Positions 1 through 7,419 of a stretch of DNA of 46,609 nucleotides are shown here, one piece after another. Position numbers and translations under genes: made by a program. The DNA comes from Oscillospiraceae bacterium (GTDB taxonomy: Bacteria; Bacillota; Clostridia; Oscillospirales; QAMX01): positions 1-46,609 of the forward strand of contig SVLW01000013.1 in the NCBI GenBank assembly GCA_015067705.1, in the 5' to 3' direction. Each line of letters begins with the position of its first letter. Position 1 is the first letter of the stretch. The notes below the pieces were generated by a model that saw only the letters and a list, made by a program, of their open reading frames with translations, was not told where the DNA came from and made no database searches.

Positions 1-219
1 TCGAAAAAAGGTTTCCATTCTGCCAATTGCAAACCCAACAGGATTCTCCCCATCCTCCGCAATCAGGCAGTAGGCGTCCGGGGCACCAAGCACCTGCCAA
101 ACTCTGCGATATACCAGTTCCGGCGTCCATTCATCACCGGTTCCGTTCCAATATTCAATGAAAAGAGGCGTTATCTTTGCAATATCCTCTTTCTGCATCT
201 GCCGGCAGATAATACTCAT
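1..219 (-). CDS. GNAT-family N-acetyltransferase, N-terminal part (cut by window edge)
   Basis: The reading frame is open for 73 codons from an ATG at 219 to the window edge, so only the N-terminal half is present. The peptide begins MSIICRQMQKEDIAKITPLF and contains the beta-strand pattern YCLIAEDGENPVGFAIG, typical of strands 2-4 of acetyl-CoA dependent GNAT acetyltransferases. The acetyl-CoA loop would lie beyond the edge. Its ATG overlaps the TGA of the upstream acetyltransferase (ATGA), so the two are probably translationally coupled. The substrate is unknown. Confidence 0.7.
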   Translation of the reverse strand, partial: MSIICRQMQKEDIAKITPLFIEYWNGTGDEWTPELVYRRVWQVLGAPDAYCLIAEDGENPVGFAIGRMETFFR

Positions 220-746
220 CACACATTCTCCAATTCCAGTTCAAACACACCGCCGTCGAACACAATATCGTTGCCATCAGCGTCCTGGTAGAAAGACACC
301 TGTTCTGTTTCGACCAACTCAAAACCCAGAGATCTGAGAAGAGAAACTGAGGGTGTGTTATGAAGAGCCGTGCCTGCAGTCAGTCTTTGAATGCCAAGCG
401 TCCGCATATACTCGAAAAGTGCCAGATGGCTTTCCTTGGCGTAGCCCTTTCCGTGATAGGCAGAGTGGAAGCAATAACCGATCTCGTGTCCGTTTTCTCT
501 GACGTGAAACGCGCTGTACCCGATCACGGTATCGCCAAGGCAGATTGCAAAAAACATATGCTCGGTGCCGCTGTTCATGGATGCCCACCTTGCAATTCTG
601 GCACGAACATCCTCATCCTCCGTATTGTGCGGCCTGTCGTACTGTGAAAGGGGCGAGGAATTGAAGTCCGTCCAGATCTCTTGTATGCGTTTCCAATCAT
701 CTGCCGCAATGCGTCGAATGGTCAGTCTCTTTGTTTTTAGTAACAC
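219..746 (-). CDS. GNAT-family N-acetyltransferase, RimJ/RimL-like
   Basis: This 175-residue protein has the RimJ/RimL-type layout: an opening LKTKRLTIRRIAADDW, a central VIGYSAFHVRENGHEIGYCF, and the acetyl-CoA loop YHGKGYAKESHLALFEY followed by NTPSVSLLRSLGFE. Such enzymes move an acetyl group from acetyl-CoA to an amine on a protein, antibiotic or metabolite; the substrate cannot be told here. The start is a GTG at 746, chosen because GGGAGGAG lies 8 bases upstream. The stop overlaps the start of the next acetyltransferase by 4 bases, and a good sigma-A promoter lies at 790-818. Confidence 0.85.
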   Translation of the reverse strand: MLLKTKRLTIRRIAADDWKRIQEIWTDFNSSPLSQYDRPHNTEDEDVRARIARWASMNSGTEHMFFAICLGDTVIGYSAFHVRENGHEIGYCFHSAYHGKGYAKESHLALFEYMRTLGIQRLTAGTALHNTPSVSLLRSLGFELVETEQVSFYQDADGNDIVFDGGVFELELENV

Positions 747-789
747 GTACTATTCTCCTCCCAATCAGCCGGATAGATCCGGTTTCTCT

Positions 790-818
790 ATTGTATCATG
801 CCAATCAAGCAGATGCAA
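790..818 (-). promoter_or_regulatory. Sigma-A type promoter for the GNAT pair
   Basis: On the minus strand TTGCAT (813-818) and TACAAT (790-795) are separated by 17 bases, about 45 bases upstream of the GTG start at 746. Confidence 0.6.
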
Positions 819-860
819 GAAAAGTCCCGACAGAGCATCCTACCAGGACAAAGACAATTT

Positions 861-900
861 TTCGCCCCGCCGCGGAGAACTTACTCTGCGGCGGGGCGAA
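861..900 (-). terminator. Strong hairpin after the FGGY kinase gene
   Basis: A GC-rich inverted repeat (TTCGCCCCGCCGC with its complement) sits 20 bases past the kinase stop codon. On the minus strand it is followed by AAAAATTGTCTTTG rather than a clean T-run, so it may terminate or protect the 3' end. Confidence 0.6.
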
Positions 901-920
901 TCATTTACAGAAGTTTTTTG

Positions 921-2447
921 TTACAGAACCTCAACCGCGGTCTTTTCCACGGCCAGGAGGGCCTTGTACTGCTCGATGTAGGTGTTGAAGCCATCCACGT
1001 CGGCCTGCTCGGGCTGGAGGGTGGAGCCGGAAATACCGGCAAAGACGTACTTGTTCAGGTAATCCTCCAGCGTCTCGCCTTCCGACTTCTTCACGAGATA
1101 AGCAGCCAGCAATGCCATGCCGTAGGGGCCGCCTTCACCGGCGGTCTCCATGCAGGTGACAGGGGCATTACAAGCAGCAGCCATGTACTTCTGACCCACA
1201 ACCGGGGTCTTGAAAAGGCCGCCGTGACCGGTGAGGCTGTCGATGGCGACATTTTCACGGGCCAGGATATCCATACCGATCTTCAGCGTGGACATAGTGG
1301 AGTAAAGGGTAGCACGGAAGAAATTGGCAAGCGTGAACTTGCTGTCCGGGCGGCGAACCACCATGGGACGGCCGGCATCCATATGGGTGACGCCTTCACC
1401 AGCCATATAGTTGCAGACCAGCACGCCGCCGCAGTCGGCATCGCCTTCCAGGCTCTTCTGATAGAGCTTGGTGTAGAGGTCGCCGGTGGAGGGCTCTGCG
1501 CCGAAGAGATCTGCGGTCTCGCCCAGGAGTTTGACCCAGGCATTGGAGTCATTGGTGCAGTTATTGCAGTGAACCATGGCCACGGGCTTGCCGGTGGGGG
1601 TGGTCACCAGGTCGATTTCTTCATAAACCTTCTCAAGGGGACGCTCCAGAACCACCATGGAGAAGATGGAGGTACCGGCGGAAACGTTACCGGTTCTGGG
1701 GGCGACGGCATTGGTGGCGGTCATGCCGGTGCCGGCATCGCCCTCTGCGGGAGCGAAGGGAATGCCCGCGGGCAGGAGGTTATCAAGCCGGGCTGCGCCG
1801 GACTCAGTCAGCTGACCGGCGGCCTCACCGGCCTGCAGCACGGTGGGGAGAATGTCGATGAGCTTCCACGGCAGATTGCGCGGAGCAACCAGCGCGTTGA
1901 ACTTCTCAAGCATGGTCTCGTCATAGCAAAGCTTTTCGCTGTCGATGGGGAACATACCGGAGGCCTCGCCGATGCCGATGGCATTGACGCCGGTGAGCAT
2001 GTAGTGGACATAACCGGCCAGCGTGGTGATATGGGCGATCTCGCTCACATGGGGCTCGTCATTCAGCACCGCCTGGTAAAGATGGGCAATGCTCCAGCGC
2101 TGGGGCACATTAAAGCCAAAGAGTGCGGTCAGTTCTTCTGCGGCCTGACCGGTGATGGTGTTCTGCCAGGTACGGAAGGGCACCAGCAGGTTCCAGTCCT
2201 TATCAAATGCCAGATAGCCGTGCATCATGGCAGACACGCCCATGGCGGCCACGCTGTCGCTATTCTCCACACCGGAAACAGCGGCCTTCAGACCCTTCCA
2301 GACTTCAGCCAGATCATAGGTCCAGACACCGTTTTCAAAAGAGCTGGCCCAGGTGTAGTCGCCGGAGGACACCGGTACATGGGAATCATTGATGGCCACG
2401 GCCTTAATGCGCGTGGAGCCCAGTTCTATGCCAAGATACGTTTTCAT
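921..2447 (-). CDS. FGGY-family carbohydrate kinase (xylulokinase-like)
   Basis: This 508-residue protein has the usual FGGY kinase length. It starts with the phosphate-1 loop [16 protein letters not shown], has [11 protein letters not shown] and a conserved W-rich segment early on, and ends with the second ATPase lobe ([35 protein letters not shown]). FGGY enzymes phosphorylate sugars or polyols with ATP in the cytoplasm; the sequence resembles the xylulokinase/ribulokinase side of the family, but the exact sugar is not readable. The start ATG follows AAAGGAG. A solute-binding lipoprotein gene lies upstream on the same strand but has its own promoter and a terminator between them, so the link to one sugar is only suggestive. 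Confidence 0.85.
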   Translation of the reverse strand: MKTYLGIELGSTRIKAVAINDSHVPVSSGDYTWASSFENGVWTYDLAEVWKGLKAAVSGVENSDSVAAMGVSAMMHGYLAFDKDWNLLVPFRTWQNTITGQAAEELTALFGFNVPQRWSIAHLYQAVLNDEPHVSEIAHITTLAGYVHYMLTGVNAIGIGEASGMFPIDSEKLCYDETMLEKFNALVAPRNLPWKLIDILPTVLQAGEAAGQLTESGAARLDNLLPAGIPFAPAEGDAGTGMTATNAVAPRTGNVSAGTSIFSMVVLERPLEKVYEEIDLVTTPTGKPVAMVHCNNCTNDSNAWVKLLGETADLFGAEPSTGDLYTKLYQKSLEGDADCGGVLVCNYMAGEGVTHMDAGRPMVVRRPDSKFTLANFFRATLYSTMSTLKIGMDILARENVAIDSLTGHGGLFKTPVVGQKYMAAACNAPVTCMETAGEGGPYGMALLAAYLVKKSEGETLEDYLNKYVFAGISGSTLQPEQADVDGFNTYIEQYKALLAVEKTAVEVL

Positions 2448-2492
2448 TGCTATCTCGCTCCTTTATCCATAATAACCAGTATAGGTAAAATA

Positions 2493-2521
2493 AGTATACC
2501 GTATTTTTCCTTTTATTTCAA
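2493..2521 (-). promoter_or_regulatory. Sigma-A promoter for the FGGY kinase
   Basis: TTGAAA (2516-2521) and TATACT (2493-2498) are 17 bases apart on the minus strand, about 45 bases upstream of the start codon. Confidence 0.7.
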
Positions 2522-2544
2522 CCATAATCTATCCGGGCGGCGTA

Positions 2545-2578
2545 AAAAAGAGCCGGCGACTCGGGATGAGTCGCCGGC
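2545..2578 (-). terminator. Intrinsic terminator of the solute-binding protein gene
   Basis: An 11-bp perfect stem (GCCGGCGACTC and its complement, loop of 5) is followed on the minus strand by TCTTTTTTACG, 45 bases past the stop. Confidence 0.85.
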
Positions 2579-2623
2579 AGAAAAACAGTGCGCGTTCAAA
2601 CTACAGAAAATCCTGAAGCCGAC

Positions 2624-4504
2624 TTATTCGATGGGATCGCGGCCAACAGCGACCAGGTAACGGTTGCTGGCTGCCTGCAGAGCATCGATGTACTCCTGGA
2701 GACCCAGGTTATCGTATGCGTACTGGATATCCTCTTCGTAAGTATCGGTGGAGCGCAGACCGGTGATGTAGCCAAGGTTCAGCTCATCAATGTAGGTCTT
2801 GATATCGCCCTCGTACTTGCCGATCACTTCCATCTCATTCTCGGTATAAGAGGTGGTGAAGGTGGCTGCCATGGTCCAGTCGATGTTCTCAACGCCGAAC
2901 TCCAACAGGTCGATGAAGTAGCAGTACAGGTTGTTGCCTTCCTCGGTGAAGCCCTTGGAGGCATTGTTGGAGTTGGTCAGGAAGTCTGCATAATCCTTAA
3001 AGCCGCCGTTGGTGTACGGTTCGCCGTTGTCGATTGCAGCCTGGATGCCCTTGTACATCTGCGCATTGTAGTGGTAGACGATGGAGGTGTCAACCTGCGG
3101 GAATGCGGTCCAAGTCATGTAGGTCCACATGCCGCGGTAGTTCTCCAGATCCTCTTCAGACAGGTCATAGGAAACGACAGTGCCGTCCTCTGCCCAGTCC
3201 CAGGAAGTGCCTTCGCAGCCGAAGTACAGCATCTCGAAGAAGAACTCGCTGTGGATGAAGTCCATCCAGCGGGCGCATGCTTCGTAGTTGGACTCAGCAT
3301 TGAATGCATATGCGGTATAACCAACCACGCTGGCCTGGCCCTGGAGGGTCGGGTTCACGCCTTCGATTGCCTGGATCACGGAAATCGGGTAATAGAAGGA
3401 GCCGGCTGCGCCGGTGGTCAGCTCGTTATGGGTGTTATTCGGATACTGCTGATAGGAGGAAACCATGTTGGAAGCAGCCTCAACGCCGCGGTTCCACATA
3501 GCGCCTTCATTGACGTAAACAACATTGGCGTCATAGAGCTCGCCCATGAAGTTGGCGAACTGGATGTACTGGTCGCCCTGCAGGATGGCGCTGTCGATGG
3601 AACCGTCATCAACGGAAACCACGAAGTTACCATTGGTCAGACCGTACCAGCCGCCAACACCGATGTAAACGGAGTTGGGCTCGTCAGGATTACCCAGGCA
3701 GAGGAATGCACGCTCGTCCTTGGCGCCGTTGCCGTTGGCATCTTCTTCGCGCATTCTCACGAGAGCTTCCTTGTACTCAGCGGTGGTGCTGGGGACAGAG
3801 AGGCCCAGCTTCTGGAGCCAGTCATAACGAATCTGGACGCCGTAGAAGCAGCCGATGGGGAATTCGCAGATATAGTCGGTATCTGCATCATCCAGGTCGA
3901 TGTTGGTGTAGGCAGAAGCGGCGGTGTGGCAGGTATACCAGTGGCCGTCTTCCTTGGTGTTCATGCCCTTGATGAAATTGAAGGTACCGCCGTCCAGCAG
4001 CATGCCAGAAGCAGTGCCGTCGGAGTATGCCAGAACCTCATCCATGTCGGCAAACAAGCCGTTTGCGATGCAGTTGTTGACCACGTCAGCAGCCAGCAGA
4101 CCGGAGTAGAACACGTCCGGAATGGTCTTGGCGGCAATATAACCGTTCAGCGTGGACTCATAAACGGAGCTATCAACAATGGTGTAGTCCATCACGACAC
4201 CGTAGTTGTCGCGAAGGTGGTTAGCCATGTCGATGTAGGTCTGGTATTCCATGCAGGAATCCAGGGTGTAGGTACCATGTGCCTCATAGGACAGCATGGA
4301 CAGGGTATTGGGCTCAGCCTCGACAGGGGCCTCGTCCTCGACCTTTTCTTCTTCCTTCTCTTCGGTCTTGCCCTCATCCTTTTCAACCGTATCGGTTGCG
4401 GCGGTGTCGTCCTTAGCTGCATCATCCTTCGGATCAGCAGCACAACCACCCAGCAGGGACAGGCAAAGCATCATGGCGAGAAGCAGTGCGAGAAGTCTCT
4501 TCAT
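2624..4504 (-). CDS. Large extracellular solute-binding lipoprotein (ABC type 1)
   Basis: The protein has 626 residues. It starts with a lipoprotein signal peptide whose lipobox LLGGC puts the modified cysteine near residue 21, followed by an acidic Asp/Glu/Lys-rich linker to about residue 65. The mature part resembles the large family-1 solute-binding proteins of Firmicutes (FYSGLLAADVVNNCIANGLF, GVQIRYDWLQKLGL, EACARWMDFIHSEF), which capture oligosaccharides or other solutes at the outer face of the membrane and pass them to an ABC permease. No permease or ATPase lies nearby, so it is an orphan, perhaps serving permeases elsewhere. The start ATG has GGAGGG just upstream. The 5' leader contains an inverted repeat (4532-4564). 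Confidence 0.85.
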   Translation of the reverse strand: MKRLLALLLAMMLCLSLLGGCAADPKDDAAKDDTAATDTVEKDEGKTEEKEEEKVEDEAPVEAEPNTLSMLSYEAHGTYTLDSCMEYQTYIDMANHLRDNYGVVMDYTIVDSSVYESTLNGYIAAKTIPDVFYSGLLAADVVNNCIANGLFADMDEVLAYSDGTASGMLLDGGTFNFIKGMNTKEDGHWYTCHTAASAYTNIDLDDADTDYICEFPIGCFYGVQIRYDWLQKLGLSVPSTTAEYKEALVRMREEDANGNGAKDERAFLCLGNPDEPNSVYIGVGGWYGLTNGNFVVSVDDGSIDSAILQGDQYIQFANFMGELYDANVVYVNEGAMWNRGVEAASNMVSSYQQYPNNTHNELTTGAAGSFYYPISVIQAIEGVNPTLQGQASVVGYTAYAFNAESNYEACARWMDFIHSEFFFEMLYFGCEGTSWDWAEDGTVVSYDLSEEDLENYRGMWTYMTWTAFPQVDTSIVYHYNAQMYKGIQAAIDNGEPYTNGGFKDYADFLTNSNNASKGFTEEGNNLYCYFIDLLEFGVENIDWTMAATFTTSYTENEMEVIGKYEGDIKTYIDELNLGYITGLRSTDTYEEDIQYAYDNLGLQEYIDALQAASNRYLVAVGRDPIE

Positions 4505-4531
4505 AGTTTCCCTCCTGAAATGAAATAATTT

Positions 4532-4564
4532 GTTATTAACATCTAATCTCCATCTGTTAATAAC
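4532..4564. promoter_or_regulatory. 9-bp inverted repeat in the solute-binding protein leader
   Basis: GTTATTAAC and GTTAATAAC, exact complements, are separated by 15 bases. They lie between the predicted -10 (4572-4577) and the start codon, the position of a repressor operator; an RNA hairpin is also possible. Confidence 0.5.
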
Positions 4565-4571
4565 TGTATAT

Positions 4572-4600
4572 ATTATGACATTTTACCATCGAATTCACAA
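4572..4600 (-). promoter_or_regulatory. Probable promoter of the solute-binding protein gene
   Basis: TTGTGA (4595-4600) and CATAAT (4572-4577) are 17 bases apart on the minus strand. The rest of the 340-base gap 4505-4844 is AT-rich and holds no gene that I can see, only the terminator at 4783-4820. Confidence 0.45.
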
Positions 4601-4782
4601 GAGGTTATACGCACTCAAGATAAAAATTCATAATCATACCACAATCTGTTTACTTTTAGGAAAATAGTAGCAAAGAAATTATACTATCCGTTTACAAGAG
4701 ATTTCATTTTCTCTTACTGTAATATTTTATAAATATCGCATTAAGATTTCTGCATAATTTAGACAATTCCGATGATTTCCAC

Positions 4783-4820
4783 AAAAATAACACCCATCTG
4801 CAAGGTATGCAGATGGGTGT
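4783..4820 (-). terminator. Intrinsic terminator of the putP-like gene
   Basis: The stem ACACCCATCTGCA with its complement is followed on the minus strand by TTATTTTTGT, about 25 bases after the symporter stop codon. Confidence 0.85.
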
Positions 4821-4844
4821 TTGCGTACTCTTTGAAAAACGCGC

Positions 4845-6293
4845 TTATGCCTCGGGTTTGGAAGCGCGGTCGAAGAGGTCTTCCACGTCCTTGCTGGGTG
4901 CGGGACTCAGGAGGGAAACCACGATGGAGACGATGAGACCGGCGAAGAAGCCCGGGATAATCTCATAAAGGCCGGTGCCGGACAGGAATGCCAGCCAGAG
5001 AATATCCACCAGTGCGCCCACGGCGATACCGGCAACGGCGCCGGAGAAGGTGAAGCGCTTCCAGAACAGGCTCAGCAGAATAACCGGGCCGAATGCGGCG
5101 CCGAACACGCCCCATGCGTTCTCGACCAGAGCCATAATGGTGCCGGAATTGGGATTAGCGGCAATCAGAACAGCAACGATTGCGATGACCACCACGATAA
5201 GGCGGCCTGCCCAGAACATTTCCTTATTGGATGCCTTCTTGCGGAGCACGGGCTTGTACACATCGTTGGCAAATGCAGAGGCGGAAGCCAGAAGCTGAGA
5301 GTCTGCGGTGGACATGGCGGCGGAGAGAATGGCGGAGAGCAGCAGGCCGGAGATCAGAGCCGGGAAGATCTTGCGGGTCATGGTGATGAACACCGTGGAG
5401 GAGTCCGCGATCTCGCCCAGGAACATACGGCCGACCACACCGGCCAGAACGGACATCACCAGAATGATGGTAGTCCAGGAAATGCCGATGACGCTGGACT
5501 TCTTCAGTTCCTTCTCAGACTTCAGGGACATAAAACGGATAATGATATGGGGCATGCCGAAGTAACCAAGGCCCCAGCCAAGGCCGGAGAGCACATCCTG
5601 CCAGGAGGTCCAGAAATTGAAGTAGCCATCCGGGAGAGCCACAGCGCCTGCGCCGGAGCCGGAGGAAACCAGACCCAGAGCAAAGATCGGGGCAATGAGC
5701 AGAGCGCCCAGCATCAGAAGACCCTGGAAGAAGTCGGTCCAGCAGACGGCGGAGAAGCCGCCCAGGAAGGTGTACAGAATAATGATGGCCGCGGCAATGT
5801 ACATGGCCACATTGGCATCAATATTCATGACGGTGTTGAAGAGCGTGCCGCAGGCCTTGATGGAAGAAGCGGCATAAATGGTGTAGGCCACCAGGAAGAT
5901 GGCGGCGCAGAGGATCTGCAGCGCCTTGCTCTTCGAGAGGAAGCGGTTGGTCAGATACTGCGGGATGGTGATGGAGTCATTTGCCGCAATGGAGAAGCGG
6001 CGCAGACGGGGCGCCTCAAAGATCCAGCTGGCGGCATAGCCGATGCCGAGACCGATGGCGATCCAGGTCTGGCCCATACCGGCGGCATAAATGGAGGCCG
6101 GCAGACCCATCAGAACCCAGGCGCTCATATCAGAAGCGCCGGCGGACAAAGCGGAGACCCAAGCGCCCATCTGACGGCCGCCCAGGAAGTAATCCTTCTC
6201 ACCGCCGCCCTTGGAGCGCAGGAAGAAGAATACACCGATGCCTACCATAAAGACGAAATATGCGATAAAGACAATCAGTTCTGTGTAATTCAT
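4845..6293 (-). CDS. putP: Sodium/proline symporter family permease (SSS family)
   Basis: This hydrophobic protein (482 residues from the chosen start) matches the sodium:solute symporter family, closest by eye to PutP: DYFLGGRQMGAWVSALSAGASDMSAW, the TM1-2 signature region, then SIAANDSITIPQYLTNRF and ILSAAMSTADSQLLASASAFANDVY near the Na+ site. About 13 membrane spans are expected. It would import proline or a related solute with Na+. I start at the ATG at 6293 because GGAGGG stands 4 bases before it; a reading frame 7 codons longer lacks a ribosome site. A divergent LysR regulator and several CATGAA motifs in the shared gap point to specific control. Confidence 0.88.
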   Translation of the reverse strand: MNYTELIVFIAYFVFMVGIGVFFFLRSKGGGEKDYFLGGRQMGAWVSALSAGASDMSAWVLMGLPASIYAAGMGQTWIAIGLGIGYAASWIFEAPRLRRFSIAANDSITIPQYLTNRFLSKSKALQILCAAIFLVAYTIYAASSIKACGTLFNTVMNIDANVAMYIAAAIIILYTFLGGFSAVCWTDFFQGLLMLGALLIAPIFALGLVSSGSGAGAVALPDGYFNFWTSWQDVLSGLGWGLGYFGMPHIIIRFMSLKSEKELKKSSVIGISWTTIILVMSVLAGVVGRMFLGEIADSSTVFITMTRKIFPALISGLLLSAILSAAMSTADSQLLASASAFANDVYKPVLRKKASNKEMFWAGRLIVVVIAIVAVLIAANPNSGTIMALVENAWGVFGAAFGPVILLSLFWKRFTFSGAVAGIAVGALVDILWLAFLSGTGLYEIIPGFFAGLIVSIVVSLLSPAPSKDVEDLFDRASKPEA

Positions 6294-6310
6294 AGAACCC
6301 TCCGGTTTTT

Positions 6311-6341
6311 TCATGCAGAATTTTCATGAATTCATGCACGT
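6311..6341. promoter_or_regulatory. Palindromic CATGAATTCATG operator candidate
   Basis: A perfect 12-bp palindrome (6325-6336) lies inside two copies of TTCATGCA (6310-6317 and 6330-6337). It is downstream of the putP-like promoter and upstream of its start codon. Confidence 0.5.
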
Positions 6342-6357
6342 TTTTGTGATTGCTATT

Positions 6358-6386
6358 ATTATACAGAGAAATGCATGAGTTTGCAA
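6358..6386 (-). promoter_or_regulatory. Sigma-A promoter for the putP-like gene
   Basis: TTGCAA (6381-6386), 17 bases, TATAAT (6358-6363) on the minus strand. A TGCATGA motif (6372-6378) related to the flanking palindromes sits in the spacer. Confidence 0.75.
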
Positions 6387-6420
6387 GCAGTTCTTTCGAC
6401 GAAAGCCGTAGAAAAAAGAC

Positions 6421-6449
6421 TTGCATTCCCAGATGATTTCTGTTACTAT
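6421..6449 (+). promoter_or_regulatory. Sigma-A promoter for the lysR gene
   Basis: TTGCAT (6421-6426) and TACTAT (6444-6449) are 17 bases apart. Confidence 0.6.
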
Positions 6450-6466
6450 ATACAAAAATAACATAG

Positions 6467-6489
6467 TTTCATGAAATAATCGCATGAAA
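6467..6489. promoter_or_regulatory. TTTCATG-N9-CATGAAA inverted repeat, LysR operator candidate
   Basis: A 7-bp inverted repeat with a 9-base spacer lies between the lysR -10 and its ribosome site, in the position expected for self-repression. Its half-site matches the CATGAA motifs near the putP-like promoter. Confidence 0.5.
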
Positions 6490-6504
6490 AGAGGGTGAGG
6501 CGTT

Positions 6505-7377
6505 TTGAGCATCAAAAAATACGAGGCATTTTTGAAAACTGCCCAGCTGGGCAGTCTGACCCGGGCCGCAGAGGCGCTGCATTCCACCCAGTCCCGCATC
6601 AGTCATATCCTGCGGGAACTTGAGGAGGAGTTCGGCTTTTCTCTCATGCAGCGCAGCCGCGGCGGCATCCGGCTCACCGAGGCCGGCGAACGCCTTATGC
6701 CTCTAATGAAAGAGATCCTTCAGAAACAGCAGGAACTGGAGACGCTGGCCGCGGATATCCGGGAGGCAGAGGCAGGCGTTGTCCGTATCGGCGTATTCTC
6801 CAGTGTGGCGGTGCAGTGGCTTCCCGGTATGCTGGAGAGTTTTCAAACCACGCACCCAAAGGCAGAAGTGCAGATCCTTTCCGGCGACTATGACGATCTG
6901 GACCGCTGGCTGCAAAGCGGCGACGTGGATCTGAGCTTTGTCACGCTTCCTGCGCCGGACGGGATGCAGGTGATCCCGCTGCAGGTGGATTCTCTGGTGG
7001 TGATCCTGCCCCGGGGACACCAGTTGGCGAAATACGAGGCCGTGCCAATCCCGGAGCTGCGCAGCGAGCCCTTCATCAGTCTCCGGCAGAGCTCCAATCA
7101 TGATATCCACCGTGCCCTGGACAAAGCCGGTGTACAGCCGCATATCCGCTATTCCACCCGGGACGATTATGCCCTGATCGCCATGGTGCAGCAGGGGCTT
7201 GGCGTATCCATCGTGCCGGAGCTTTTAATCGGCAGCCGCCGGGAGGGCATCGAGGTACGTCCCCTCTCCCCCGCCGCCACCCGAACCATCGCCCTGGCCA
7301 TCCCCTCCCCCGACCCGCTCCCCGTCGTATCCGCTTTCGCGGAGACCGCCGTTGAGTGGCTGAAGAAAAATGCATAA
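6505..7377 (+). CDS. LysR-family transcriptional regulator
   Basis: The 290-residue protein has the N-terminal winged helix of LysR regulators (LGSLTRAAEALHSTQSRISHILRELEEEFG, then RLTEAGERL) and a two-lobed effector domain from about residue 90 (VRIGVFSSVAVQWLPGMLESF, QGLGVSIVPELLIG). These proteins bind DNA as tetramers and respond to a small molecule. It starts with TTG, chosen because GAGGGTGAGG lies just upstream and the N-terminus fits the family. The divergent symporter gene and CATGAA inverted repeats in the shared gap make that gene the probable target. No terminator separates it from the FHA-ABC gene 42 bases downstream, so read-through is possible. Confidence 0.9.
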   Translation: MSIKKYEAFLKTAQLGSLTRAAEALHSTQSRISHILRELEEEFGFSLMQRSRGGIRLTEAGERLMPLMKEILQKQQELETLAADIREAEAGVVRIGVFSSVAVQWLPGMLESFQTTHPKAEVQILSGDYDDLDRWLQSGDVDLSFVTLPAPDGMQVIPLQVDSLVVILPRGHQLAKYEAVPIPELRSEPFISLRQSSNHDIHRALDKAGVQPHIRYSTRDDYALIAMVQQGLGVSIVPELLIGSRREGIEVRPLSPAATRTIALAIPSPDPLPVVSAFAETAVEWLKKNA

Positions 7378-7419
7378 TGGAAGAAACGAACCCCAATCGA
7401 ACGGAATGAGGAGATTTCT

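Noticed and set aside
798-4528. Two long open frames on the plus strand (620 and 646 codons) opposite the sugar kinase and solute-binding genes
   Set aside because: They are antisense to clear protein families, have His/Gly/Val-rich unlikely composition, lack ribosome sites and cross the terminators of the real genes.
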